64,000 nucleotides of DNA, from positions 26,285,371-26,349,370 of the forward strand of contig OZ012699.1 of the NCBI GenBank assembly GCA_963942565.1, written 5' to 3'. Each line of letters begins with the position of its first letter. The first letter of the stretch is position 1. This stretch comes from Maea johnstoni (lineage: Eukaryota > Annelida > Polychaeta > Spionida > Magelonidae). Under the pieces are notes generated by a model. That model was not told the DNA's origin, did not search any database, and saw only the letters and a program-made list of their open reading frames with translations. Below, in pieces: positions 1 through 9,910 of this stretch. The position numbers were made by a program, and so were the translations under genes.

Positions 1-221
1 AGATTTTCTTTTTTGGGGATGGACAGTATTTTAAACCCATGTTTTCTCCCAGAAATGGTGGCTGATTCATTGTATCTTTAAGGATCATTTAGTGAATTAC
101 GATAAAGCAATTTTAGATTCAGGTAGGTAGCTAGTCAAGTTAGGAACACACATGTAAAAGGTATACCCCTAGTGCCACTAAATGATCTTCACTGCTAACC
201 CCACACTTATGTGCCACAATC

Positions 222-586
222 AGATCAGGGATTTACCCAGGCAACTGCCAGGCAGTCATATTGACTCCCAAACACAAGATTTTTGGCAAAATGACACCCA
301 GTTTTATCTCGTAAGATTTTCTGTTTATGTTGAGTCCAGGTGAATATTTCAAAGGTTTTACTCATATAAGACAATAGGTACATTAAATGATGTAAAGAAG
401 CCTTAGTAGCTCATGTTTCTTGTAATTGATATACCGACTTAAAATAAAGATTACAAGCAGACTTGTCTTGCTGTGTCAATATATAGGGTTGTTATGATTA
501 TTCTGGTAAATTGGGTAACTGACTTTCGACCCCCAAAAGTACATAAATCCTCAGTTTCGACCCCCTGTTTGCAAATCCTGGGTAAC
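222..586. mobile_element. Unit-1-specific insertion in the 5' flank, MITE-like
   Basis: Units 2 and 3 run directly from the sequence matching 221 to that matching about 587, so this segment is inserted in unit 1. Both ends carry TTACCCAGG in inverted orientation (about 234 and about 573), which suggests short terminal inverted repeats. Its last 80 bases recur as a diverged copy at 58889-58975. No coding potential is seen. The family is not recognised. Confidence 0.55.
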
Positions 587-655
587 AACCTGATCCAGAT
601 GTAGGGTTGTTATGTGGTAGTTACACAGATTGACATACAGTCTCATGGGAAATTT

Positions 656-983
656 AGTTGCAGCCAACCGATCGATTATCGATCATGATAAGTTCTTCGC
701 ACCTTTTCAGTAATGGAGTATTAGAGGTCTAGAGCCTTAAACTAAGTGACAGTCAATGACAATTACTTGCTTTTAGCACCTACCTCAACTTTTTTGAAGT
801 GTTTTTGGAGCTTAGTTTCATAGCAAGAAAGCTGACAACTTGCGGGTCATTTAAGTCTACTTTTTGTCATGGAGTGTCATTTTTCCGATTATTATGGATT
901 GCCAGTTTTGTTATTGATAAATCAGTAAAAAGGTGGTAACCAGTTGATTATTGATTATAATCGATGATCTTCCCAACATTGAT
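656..983. mobile_element. MITE-like insertion of the same family as 43244-43734
   Basis: It is absent from units 2 and 3, where the flanks join directly. It contains GATCGATTATCGATCAT and, at the other end, GATTATAATCGATGATC. Both recur in inverted order in the element at 43244-43734. It is non-coding and apparently shortened at one end. Confidence 0.6.
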
Positions 984-1032
984 TATCTTGTACCTGTTTT
1001 TGTAACATATTTTTCTTGTTCTGCTTTTTCAG

Positions 1033-1518
1033 ATCCAAAAAGTGGTGAATACATCAACCAAACTACTGAGTGCCTGGACATCGCCCCATGAAAGCCGAAA
1101 CCAATCAAAATCAAAGTCATAAGTTCATTCATTTCATCATCTTTGAAAGAGATATCGGCTGATATCTACTCTATGTAACTCCTATGCACTTTACCCAGGG
1201 ATCATTTTCATTGCAATTATCTTCAAGTATGATGAGGATAATTCACATGTAATGTACCCATTCAAACCTACAAGTAGAGAAAGGTCTATAATTTTGGTTG
1301 TGTGGTATAAACACTCTTTGGAAAATACTTGAAGAGAGAATCTACCTCGAACACAATAGATAAATTTCAAATATTTTCAGAGTGTATGCCCCATTCCCAC
1401 GTCATAGTACGTAGAGGAGAGTAATTCCGAACAGGAGTGATAAGGGGAGCTTTAAGATTAATTCTGCATCAAGAGAGACTGGCTTAATTAGTAAAGTCTT
1501 TGGCATTCAGTACCTACC
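1033..1518 (+). other. Predicted 5'UTR exon segment of zinc-finger gene 1
   Basis: A pyrimidine-rich tract ending CTGCTTTTTCAG at 1032 is conserved as a 3' splice-site-like sequence in all three units (24488 and 39427). No further AG with a comparable tract stands before the ATG, so one uninterrupted exon from here through the CDS is likely. An in-frame TAA at 1492-1494 excludes a longer N-terminus. Splicing is inferred from conservation only. Confidence 0.5.
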
Positions 1519-2661
1519 ATGTCTACAGATGGGATAGATCATGATAATGGGCACAAAGGGAAAAAAGCCTTTCCTTGTGATGAATGTAACAAGTCATATA
1601 AATGTTCATCCTATCTGCTGAAACATAAGAAGGTAAATCATGGAGAAAGACCCTTCCCGTGCGATGAATGTGGAAAGGCATTTCCAGATTCTTTTGCACT
1701 GGTACAGCATAAGAGGATACACACTGGGGAAAGACCCTTCCAGTGCAATGAATGTGAGAAAGCATTCACACGCTCTTTTGTTTTGGTAGAGCATAAGAGA
1801 ATACATAGTGGGGAAAGACCTTTCCAGTGCAATGAATGTGACAAGGCATTCACACAATCTTCTGGTCTGGTTAGGCATAAGAAGATACACAGTGGCGAAA
1901 GGCCCTACCAGTGCAATGTATGTGACAAGGCATTCAAACACCCTGATGGTCTGGTACAGCATAAATGGACACACAGTGGAGAAAGGCCCTTCCAATGCAA
2001 TGAATGTGACAAGTCATTCAAACACCCTTCTTGTCTAGTAGATCATAAGAGGATACACAGTGGGGAAAGACCCTTCCAGTGTGATGAATGTGACAAGTCA
2101 TATTCGAATTCGTCGAATCTGGCACTACATAGAAAGATACACACTGGGGAAAAACCTTTCCAGTGCAATGAATGTGACAAGGCATTCATGCAGTCTTCTA
2201 CTCTGGTAAAGCATAAGAGGATACACAGTGGGGAAAGACCCTTCCAGTGCAATGTATGTGGCAAGGCATTCACAGAATCTTCTAGTCTTGTACAGCATAA
2301 GAGGATACACAGTATGGAAGGACCCTTCCAGTGCAATGTATGTGACAAGGCATTCACACAATCCTCTGATCTGGTACTACATAGAAGGTTACACTGTGGG
2401 GAAAGACCTTTCCAGTGCAATGAATGTGACAAGGCTTTCATACATTCTTCTAATCTGGTACAGCATAAGTGTTTACACAGTGGAGAAAGACCCTTCAAGT
2501 GTAATGAATGTGACAAGGCATTTTTTAGAGGTTGTTGTACAACAACCTTTATTCAGTTCGCTTTTGTTGTCTTGCATTCCCGGGGAGGGTCCTGGGAGCT
2601 GGTTGATGCATTTTCCCTATGTTGTCTTACATGGCATTTTTGGAAAATTCTAGCCGCATGA
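1519..2661 (+). CDS. KRAB-less C2H2 zinc-finger protein, 5' part of split gene 1 (fingers 1-11)
   Basis: The ORF of 380 codons starts at an ATG preceded by CTACC, with an in-frame stop 27 bases upstream. Residues about 18-335 form eleven complete C2H2 fingers joined by HSGERPF/HTGERPF linkers, plus the first half of finger 12 (CNECDKAF). From codon 336 or 337 the reading frame enters a mobile element and ends after about 44 unrelated residues. Gene 2 shows the uninterrupted form, which has 16 fingers. Within the shared 335 codons the two proteins differ at about 15 positions. Three of these fall on DNA-contact positions: finger 3 position 2, finger 7 position 3 and finger 9 position 6. Expressed alone, the product could bind DNA but lacks the SUMO-motif tail. 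The insertion looks young, because the fingers hold no other stops. A nuclear DNA-binding role is inferred from the family. Confidence 0.8.
   Translation: MSTDGIDHDNGHKGKKAFPCDECNKSYKCSSYLLKHKKVNHGERPFPCDECGKAFPDSFALVQHKRIHTGERPFQCNECEKAFTRSFVLVEHKRIHSGERPFQCNECDKAFTQSSGLVRHKKIHSGERPYQCNVCDKAFKHPDGLVQHKWTHSGERPFQCNECDKSFKHPSCLVDHKRIHSGERPFQCDECDKSYSNSSNLALHRKIHTGEKPFQCNECDKAFMQSSTLVKHKRIHSGERPFQCNVCGKAFTESSSLVQHKRIHSMEGPFQCNVCDKAFTQSSDLVLHRRLHCGERPFQCNECDKAFIHSSNLVQHKCLHSGERPFKCNECDKAFFRGCCTTTFIQFAFVVLHSRGGSWELVDAFSLCCLTWHFWKILAA
2530..2547. other. Perfect 18-bp palindrome at the 5' end of the Helentron-like element
   Basis: GGTTGTTGTACAACAACC is fully self-complementary and begins four bases inside the element. 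It overlaps the 5' sub-terminal inverted repeat AGAGGTTG. It may form a cruciform or hairpin at the initiating end. Confidence 0.85.
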
Positions 2662-2971
2662 TCTGGAGAGTGGGGTGTGGTGGGGTCGTTTTGTTTATTG
2701 TTTCTGTTAGAATTGGGTGTGTAGTTTATAATGTTTGTTTCATTGTTTCTGTGGGTTGCCTAGTTTTTTTTTGGTGGATTTTTACGTGTTTATACTTTAC
2801 GTTTTCTTCACTCCAATACGATTCTGTAACGCGTCTGGTCTGGTGGGGCGGCCGTTGGATGCGCATGCGTGGGTGGATGCGCATGCGTGGGTTTTCTGCA
2901 TATTTAATGCGATCGGCTAATCACGTGACGGTGCGTGATTGGGTTTCCCAGCACCACGTGGTTTGTCTCTG

Positions 2972-4660
2972 GTGAATTATCCAATGAGCGGTCTCACTGC
3001 CTCACCGTCACACCACGTGGTACTCTTTCCCGCGGTTTATTAACCAATGAGCGGCTATTTGTATCCCTTTTTGTACTATTTTACTTACGTGTTCATTCAC
3101 GTATTTTTTACATTGGCTAGGTTACCCTCCGCCATTTTGAATATCGGGTTTGAAGAAATTTGCACCCCGATTTCAAAGCTTTCGTTTGTGGCCATCTCTA
3201 ACTCTAAAATTCTGAAACCAAAAGAATTAACAAGCCAAGTATCTATATTATTAAGATTAATTCTTTTGGTTTCGGAAAATCGAAAATATTTTGAGATATT
3301 TGTCAACACGCATCGATGGTGGCGTGTTGACCATGGCGATTAGTACATTCTCAATGGTACCTCGCCGATTCCTGTCAATTTCATCAAGCTATCTCCCCCC
3401 GATCACAATATGACTACCTACCTGGATAGATGAGATCCTCATCTATCTGATTCAATCATTTTTTTAATTCAACTTCAGGTTGGAAGCGAAAAAATAGCTT
3501 TTCGCTACAACCGGAAGTTGATTTTTTTGATATAGTGAATTATCCAATGAGCGGTCTCACTGCCTCACCGTCACACCACGTGGTACTCTTTCCCGCGGTT
3601 TATTAACCAATGAGCGGCTATTTGTATCCCTCTTTGTACTATTTTACTTACGTGTTCATTCACGTATGTTTTACATTGGCTAGGTTACCCTCCGCCATTT
3701 TGAATATCGGGTTTGACGAAATTTGCACCCCGATTTCAAAGCTTTCGTTTGTGGCCATCTCTAACTCTAAAATTCTGAAACCAAAAGAATTAACAAGCCA
3801 AGTATCTATATTATTAAGATTAATTCTTTTGGTTTCGGAAAATCGAAAATATTTTGAGATATTTGTCAACACGCATCGATGGTGGCGTGTTGACCATGGC
3901 GATTAGTACATTCTCAATGGTACCTCGCCGATTCCTGTCAATTTCATCAAGCTATCTCCCCCCGATCACAATATGACTACCTACCTGGATAGATGAGATC
4001 CTCATCTATCTGATTCAATCATTTTTTTAATTCAACTTCAGGTTGGAAGCGAAAAAATAGCTTTTCGCTACAACCGGAAGTTGATTTTTTTGATATAGTG
4101 AATTATCCAATGAGCGGTCTCACTGCCTCACCGTCACACCACGTGGTACTCTTTCCCGCGGTTTATTAACCAATGAGCGGCTATTTGTATCCCTCTTTGT
4201 ACTATTTTACTTACGTGTTCATTCACGTATGTTTTACATTGGCTAGGTTACCCTCCGCCATTTTGAATATCCGGTTTGACGAAATTTGCACCCCGATTTA
4301 AAAGCTTTCGTTTGTGGCCATCTCTAACTCTAAAATTCTGAAACCAAAAGAATTAACAAGCCAAGTATCTATATTATTAAGATTAATTCTTTTGGTTTCG
4401 GAAAATCGAAAATATTTTGAGATATTTGTCAACACGCATCGATGGTGGCGTGTTGACCATGGCGATTAGTACATTCTCAATGGTACCTCGCCGATTCCTG
4501 TCAATTTCATCAAGCTATCTCCCCCCGATCACAATATGACTACCTACCTGGATAGATGAGATCCTCATCTATCTGATTCAATCATTTTTTTAATTCAACT
4601 TCAGGTTGGAAGCGAAAAAATAGCTTTTCGCTACAACCGGAAGTTGATTTTTTTGATATA
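2972..4660. repeat. Three head-to-tail copies of a 563-bp unit
   Basis: Units start at 2972, 3535 and 4098 and end at 4660, each exactly 563 bp and nearly identical. Every unit contains three hairpin-capable segments. One is AACCAAAAGAATTAA paired with TTAATTCTTTTGGTTT. The second is GATAGATGAG paired with CTCATCTATC. The third is a long imperfect stem, AACTTCAGGTTG / CAACCGGAAGTT, around AGCGAAAA / TTTTCGCT. A 98-codon ORF is open in two units but overlaps these stems and resembles no protein I know. Confidence 0.95.
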
Positions 4661-5763
4661 GCGAGATTAGGGCATTGATATGCATTGTGTGCATTTCACA
4701 CAAAAAACATACTTTTTTCAATAAATTGTCACGTCGCCGTTTCTGGGTCAAAATTTACAAATGGCCCATCAAAGTGTCGCAACAAATAGGGCTTTTACCC
4801 TATTATCATAACTTGTTGGTTATATTTGTAATTTTTGAAAAAAAATGGCGACTTCGGAAAAAACGGCAAAAACGGCTTTTTGGAATGTTGATTTAGGAAC
4901 CCTGGCGAAATTCTAAATTTACTTATTAATTTCGCCACTAAAACCGGAAAAAAAGTTTCAACTTCAAGAAAACAGACTCTAAATAATCCATCCTGCCCAT
5001 TTGTGGATTTTTTTTGATCCCCACAATCGTAAGAAAACAACTTTGAAAAAAACGGAAGTAGTAAATATTTTTATCGCGATTTCAGCAGTCAGTATATATA
5101 CCCTTCTCACCATGAGTGTAGTATGCAGTCCTGAAGTTAGCAGACCTTTAACCCTGCCATCCCTTCCGTTCTCACTGTTGTTGTATTTTAGATAAAGATA
5201 TGATTTTAATTGTTTTGGGTGACAGGAAAAGTGTGTACTGTTATAATTTATTGGTCACAAACTTATAAGCCCAAAGAGCATGTAATGCGAATGCAGGCAG
5301 GGTTAATGGTCTGCATACTTCAGGATTGCATTTTCACTCATGGTGAGAAGGGTGTCAAGGGACATAACTGCAGGCAGCACTCATAGAAACTGGCTTCGAC
5401 ATCATACTGCATCTACACCAAAGAGCATCATAGGAACTTGATTCACCTGACAACCCAAAATAGTAAGCATACATTAAATTGAAATAAATACAAAAGTATC
5501 AATACAAAACTATCACTCAATATACAATTTTATAAAAACACATCCACAAAATATAGAAACCATGCAAATCTTCACTGTCCCTCAAACAAAACAATTACTG
5601 TTTAAAGAAGATATTGTGTCGGTGTGATAATATAAGATTGCATTTGGTGAGATATGTTTTGTGTTGATATTTTTGTGTTGCTTTGATGGTATGTATGATT
5701 ATTTTTTCAGGTTGCATGGTGTATTGAATTTCTCTGATGTACCTTCAGTCTACCTGATGTTTA
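4661..5763. other. Non-coding interior of the Helentron-like element with an internal inverted repeat
   Basis: No gene is recognised here. About 5099-5163 (CCCTTCTCACCATGAGTG and what follows) is inverted at about 5291-5362. The same sequence occurs a third time in direct orientation at 5764-5830, so a short exon-like block is present in three copies, one of them flipped. Confidence 0.6.
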
Positions 5764-5949
5764 GTGCTGCCTGCAGTTCTGTCCCTAGAAACTCTTCTCA
5801 ACATGAGTGAAGTAGCAGACCTGAAGTATGCAGGCTTCTACCCTATGATGCCGATGCCGGTCCCATACCCCTTCAACCCAGTGCTCGGGCCCTGGCAGCA
5901 TCTCCCTGCATTTGTATCGCCCAAGATGCAAAACAAACGAAAATACTGA
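5764..5949 (+). CDS. Short exon-like ORF inside the Helentron-like element, possible captured gene end
   Basis: The 61-codon frame contains a Met-Ser start in the block shared with 5112 and with the inverted copy near 5345. A proline-rich stretch (MMPMPVPYPFNP) follows, then a basic end (KMQNKRKY). A pyrimidine tract ending TTTTTTCAG lies just upstream at about 5702-5710. An AATAAA signal follows the stop at about 5953. This looks like a terminal exon with its polyadenylation signal. Gene-fragment capture is known for Helitron-type elements. I do not recognise the protein. Function, and coding status itself, are uncertain. Confidence 0.35.
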   Translation: MLPAVLSLETLLNMSEVADLKYAGFYPMMPMPVPYPFNPVLGPWQHLPAFVSPKMQNKRKY

Positions 5950-5984
5950 TCAAAATAAAGGGAAAATTACAAAGTTTCGTTGTG

Positions 5985-8930
5985 TTTCTGATGTATTTTT
6001 TAACACTATTAGGTATGATAGAAAGATAAAGAAGTTCAAAGAATGGGAATTTTTTTTGAAATTGTTCTAGACTGATATTTAATGTACATTCACAAACTGG
6101 CTCTTATAGTTGTATTTCTTGGCACTATTAGGTGTGATAAAAAGATAAAGAAATTCAAAAATAGGGAAGTTTTTTTAAGTGCGGATTTAGATAGAAATCT
6201 TATGAAAAGTTTGGAAGATATGTGTTTCAGATGTATTTTTTGGCACTATTAGGTGTGATAAAAAGATAAAGAAGTTCAAATAAAAGGAAATTGTTTTAAA
6301 TTGCTCCAAACTGATATTAATGTCTATTCACAAACTTGGTTTTTGATTAAAAAGTCTGTAAGTATCATCAGCAGCATTACAAGTGTGTATCAGTCTATTT
6401 TAGGTTTAAGTACAAAGTTATTGCATGCATATTGGGTTTCTGGTAGTGCTGGACCTGCTTTAGTGGCGGAAGATCATGGCCAGGGGCATATGTCCCTTAA
6501 GGGGCCATATGGTTGATATTTGTGCATGTTTGCATTCAGGCAGTGTTTGGCCATTTTCATGTAAAGGTAAGTCACGGACTAAAGTTCTTCAGGCAGCAGC
6601 ATGTTAGTTGTGGCAAGCATGCTGCTGGTGGGGTTTTGTTGGCTGTCATTTGCAGTGCTGGTTGTAGGCTTTTCCCATTCATGTTTGGTGATCTACTGGA
6701 TTAGTGGTGGTGAGTTTGCCATAGTTTCTTGGATAGCTAGGAGTGGGTTATAGTTTTCGAAAATATTTGAGGGAGGGTTTTAGATAGAATTCTTTTGAAA
6801 AAATTGAGGGATATGTGTTTCAGTTGTATTTTTTGGCACTATTAGGTATGATAAAAAGATAAAGAATTTCAGTGGAAGGGAAATGTTTTAACTGTCCAGG
6901 TTTGGGGGTTTTGGAGCATTTTTCCAGGGAAAAAATTGAATAGTTTGTGTTTCTGATGTATTTTTTGGCACTATTAGGTATGATAAAAAGATAAAGAAGT
7001 TCAAGAAAGTTGAATTTTTTTTAAAATGTTCTAAGCTGATATTTAATGTCCATTCACAAGCTTGGCTCTTATAGTTCATCATCAGGTAGCAAAATCACAT
7101 AATCCAGGAACATATGCCCCTTAAGGGACCATAAGGTTGATCCTTGTGCATGTTTGCACTCAGGCAGTGTTTGGTCATTTTCATGTAAAGGTAAGTCACA
7201 GACTAATGTTCTTCAGGCAGCAGCAGGTAAGTTGTGGCAAGCATGCTATTGGTGGGGTTTTGTTGACTCTCATTTGCAGTGCAGGATGTGGGCTTTTCCC
7301 ATTCATGTTTGGTGATCTACTGGATGAGTGATGGTGGGTTTGTCATAGTTTCTTGGATAGCTAGAAGTGGGTTATAATTTTGGGAAATATTTGGGGGAGG
7401 GTTTTAGATAGAATTCTTATGAAAAAATTGTAGGATATGTGTTTCAGATGTATTTTTTGGCACTATTAGGTATGATAGAAAGATAAAGAATTTAAGGAAA
7501 AAGGAAAATGTTTTAAAATGCTCCAAACATATATTTAATGTCCTTTCACAAAGTTGGCTCGTATATTTTTTCATCTGGTTGCAATATCACATGAACCAGG
7601 GGCATATGCCCCTAAAGGGTACATAAGGTTGATCCCTGTTCATGTTTGCTTTTAGGCAGTGTTTGGCCATCTTCATGTAAATGTTTTGTGTTACTTTGAT
7701 GATATGTCAGATGTCAAATTTTTAACCCCGCCCCCCATCGCTCTCTTTTTCTGAAGTATGTGTGTTAAAATGTTCATGTTTATATTTGGCGGATAGGCTT
7801 AGTGATTAGTTTAGTTTGTCAAAAGTTGCATTTTATTTATGCGTGCTGAATTTTAGGTTATGATGAAATTTTTTATTCGCTGTTTAACTGTTGGTCTTTT
7901 TTAATATTTGAGAGCCGGCACTTATTTTAATGCATGGGCTTTGTTGTATATACTTAGCTTATGTGTTAACATTTTGTGTTGTGGGGGAGAGTCACAAGCC
8001 TCTGTTAAGGGGGAGTGGATTTTTGGCTGTTGGCAACATGTTTGATTTTGATGTGGTGTTATTTGCAGGCAGCCAGTCAGTTTGTTACATGCATCAGTGA
8101 TTGACTTTAACATTTTCAGACAGGAGCAGATTTGGCTCCCAGGATTTTAAGTTTAGGGGCTATTAAATTCCTGTGCGGCCACCACGACGGTATGGTTTTG
8201 CCAGGGGTGCATTGTCCAGGTTTGGGGATCTTGGGGCATGCTCCCAGGGAAAAGTTTGAAAGGTTTGTGTTTCAGCTGTATTTTTTGGCACTATTAGGTA
8301 TGATGAAAAGATAAAGAATTTCAAAAAAAGGAAAAGTTTTTAAAATGCTTTAAGCTGATATTTAATGTCCGTTCACAAACTTGGCTCCTATAATTCATCA
8401 TCTGGTAGCAAAATCACATGGTTCAGGGGCATATGCCCTTTAAGGGACCATAAGGTTGATCCCTGTGCATGTTTGCATTCTGGCAGTGTTTGGCCATTTT
8501 CATGTAAGGGTAAGTCACGGACTTAAGTTCTTCAGGCAGCATTAAGTAAGTTGTGGCAAGCATGCTATTGGTGGGGTTTTGTTGACTGTCATTTGCAGTG
8601 CAGGATGTGGGCTTTTCCCGTTCATGTTTGGTGATCTACTGGATAGGTGATGGTGGGTGGTGAGTTTGTCAAAGTTTCTGGATAGCCAGAAGTGGGTTAT
8701 AGTTTTGGAAAATATTTGAGGGAGGGTTTTAGATAGAAATCTTATGAAAAATTTGAAAGATATGTGTTTCAGATGTATTTTTTGGCACTATTAGGTATGA
8801 TAAAAAGATAAAGAATTTCATAAAAAAGGAAAATGTTTTATAGTGCTCCAAACTGATATTAATGTCTATTCACAAACTTGGTTTTTGATTAAAAAGTCTG
8901 TAAGTATCATCAGCAGCATTACAAGTGTGT
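5985..8930. repeat. Composite repeat region of the Helentron-like element
   Basis: A motif of about 42 bases centred on GGCACTATTAGGTATGATA followed by AAAGATAAAGAA occurs eight times, near 5990, 6115, 6235, 6830, 6955, 7450, 8280 and 8775. It alternates with diverged copies of longer blocks, including AGGCAGTGTTTGGCCATTTT and GCTTTTCCCATTCATGTTTG. The 6300-6398 block recurs at 8840-8938. Strong AGGTAAGT splice-donor-like sites recur within the blocks. Short ORFs of 60-71 codons are present, but their copies carry stops or many replacements. Confidence 0.85.
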
Positions 8931-9045
8931 ATCAGTCTGTAACCACTAACGAAAAAACACAAAAATCAGAAAAATTTCAAAATAGCAAAATATTAAAAAA
9001 ACAAAAAATTGCAAATGATTAACTACAAAAAGACATACAAGGAAT

Positions 9046-9077
9046 CAACCTCTTGACGCCACTGGCGTCTATCTTGT
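9046..9077. other. 3' terminus of the Helentron-like element: inverted sub-terminal repeat plus hairpin
   Basis: CAACCTCT (9046-9053) is the inverse of the 5' AGAGGTTG. It is followed by GACGCCACTGGCGTC (9055-9069, a 7-bp stem with a one-base loop) and TATCTTGT. The identical arrangement is at 61121-61152 on the other strand. The shared sequence stops at that point in both copies, which fixes the end of the element. Confidence 0.85.
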
Positions 9078-9910
9078 TAAATCTTCTCATCTGGCACTAC
9101 ATGAGGATACACGGTCACGGAAAACCTCTCAAGTGCAATGAATGTGACAAGGCATTTGCGCAGTCCTCTGATCTGGTTCTACATAGGAAGGTACACAGTG
9201 GGGAAAGACCCTTCCAGTGCAATCAATGTGACAAGGCATTCACACGTTCTTCTTATCTAGTAAAGCATAAACGGATACACAGTTGGGGAAGACCCTTTCA
9301 GTGCAATGGATGTGACAAGGCATTTACACGTTTATCTGATCTGGTTATTCACATGAGGACCCACACTGGAGAAAGACCTTTTCAGTGCGATGTGTGTGAT
9401 AAGACATATATATCATCATCTAATCTGAAACAGCATGAGAAAACACATCACAGGCTATCAACTTCTGAAATAGTTCAACAGTCACCAGATCCAAGACAGT
9501 GGATAGTTGTTCAAGGACAGTGTATCCCGTTAAAGCATGAGTTGGAGGAAAATGCTAGTAGCATACTAGTTAAACAGGAAAACCATGTTGTGAAAGGACA
9601 GTGTGTACCATTAAAGCAAGAATTAGAGGAAAATGCTAGTAGCATATTTGTGAAACAGGAAAACCATGTCGCTAACGGACAGTGTCTCCCGATAAAGCAT
9701 GAGTTGGAAGAAAATGCTAGTAGCATACTAGTTAAACAGGACAATCATGTTGCGAAAGGACAGTGTGTACCATTAAAGCAAGAATTAGAGGAAAATGCTA
9801 GTAACATATTTGTGAAACAGGAAAACCATGTCGTTAACGGACAGTGTCTCCCGATAAAGCATGAGTTGGAAGAAAATGCTAATAATATGGACAGTTACTA
9901 TATACAATGA
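9053..9910 (+). CDS. KRAB-less C2H2 zinc-finger protein, 3' part of split gene 1 (fingers 13-16 and SUMO-motif tail)
   Basis: The 285-codon ORF opens at an ATG inside the 3' end of the mobile element. A second ATG at 9101 sits where gene 1 has lost two bases relative to gene 2, inside finger 12. That deletion puts the downstream part in frame with the element ATG. Residues about 25-132 are fingers 13-16. Residues 133-285 are the tail: a short linker, then 4.5 copies of a 27-residue block (9515-9907) holding nine psi-K-x-E/D motifs (LKHE, VKQE, LKQE, IKHE, VKQD). Gene 2 has 2.5 copies. The piece may be expressed as a small, tail-rich protein or may be a dead half-gene. Nothing in the sequence decides this, but the frame is fully open to the natural stop. 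Confidence 0.7.
   Translation: MTPLASILLNLLIWHYMRIHGHGKPLKCNECDKAFAQSSDLVLHRKVHSGERPFQCNQCDKAFTRSSYLVKHKRIHSWGRPFQCNGCDKAFTRLSDLVIHMRTHTGERPFQCDVCDKTYISSSNLKQHEKTHHRLSTSEIVQQSPDPRQWIVVQGQCIPLKHELEENASSILVKQENHVVKGQCVPLKQELEENASSIFVKQENHVANGQCLPIKHELEENASSILVKQDNHVAKGQCVPLKQELEENASNIFVKQENHVVNGQCLPIKHELEENANNMDSYYIQ

Larger units (their letters stand above)
2526..9077 (+). mobile_element. Non-autonomous Helentron-like (HINE-type) rolling-circle element inserted in zinc-finger gene 1
   Basis: Comparison with gene 2 defines the insertion: host sequence ...GGCATTTTT | AAAATCTTC is split with no clear target duplication, next to T residues. The left end begins TAGAGGTTG. The same eight bases AGAGGTTG (2527-2534) recur inverted at 9046-9053, about 24 bases inside the right end, followed by a GACGCCA/TGGCGTC hairpin and the terminus TATCTTGT. 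Offset inverted repeats plus a 3' terminal hairpin and T/T insertion match the Helentron/HINE (DINE-1) design. No Rep-helicase or endonuclease ORF is present, so the element would depend on a partner. It holds a 3 x 563-bp tandem array, an exon-like segment and many copies of a short motif. A near-identical copy starts at 61121 on the other strand, which points to recent mobility. Class assignment is inferred from structure only. Confidence 0.72.

Noticed and set aside
1523-2516. Minus-strand ORFs of 71-157 codons across the zinc-finger arrays (also 24961-25954, 39887-40565)
   Set aside because: They are mirror frames created by the 84-bp finger periodicity. The translations are the reverse reading of finger codons.
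3047-3906. 98-codon ORF repeated in the 563-bp units
   Set aside because: It overlaps hairpin arms, is not open in the third unit to the same length, and resembles no protein family.
2972-4660. CRISPR-like array
   Set aside because: The units are 563 bp head-to-tail copies without spacers, in an animal genome context.
6301-8314. 60-71-codon ORFs in the Helentron-like element, repeated at 61885-63898
   Set aside because: Copies within the element carry stops and many replacements. They coincide with composite repeat blocks and splice-donor-like sites, so they are most likely non-coding.
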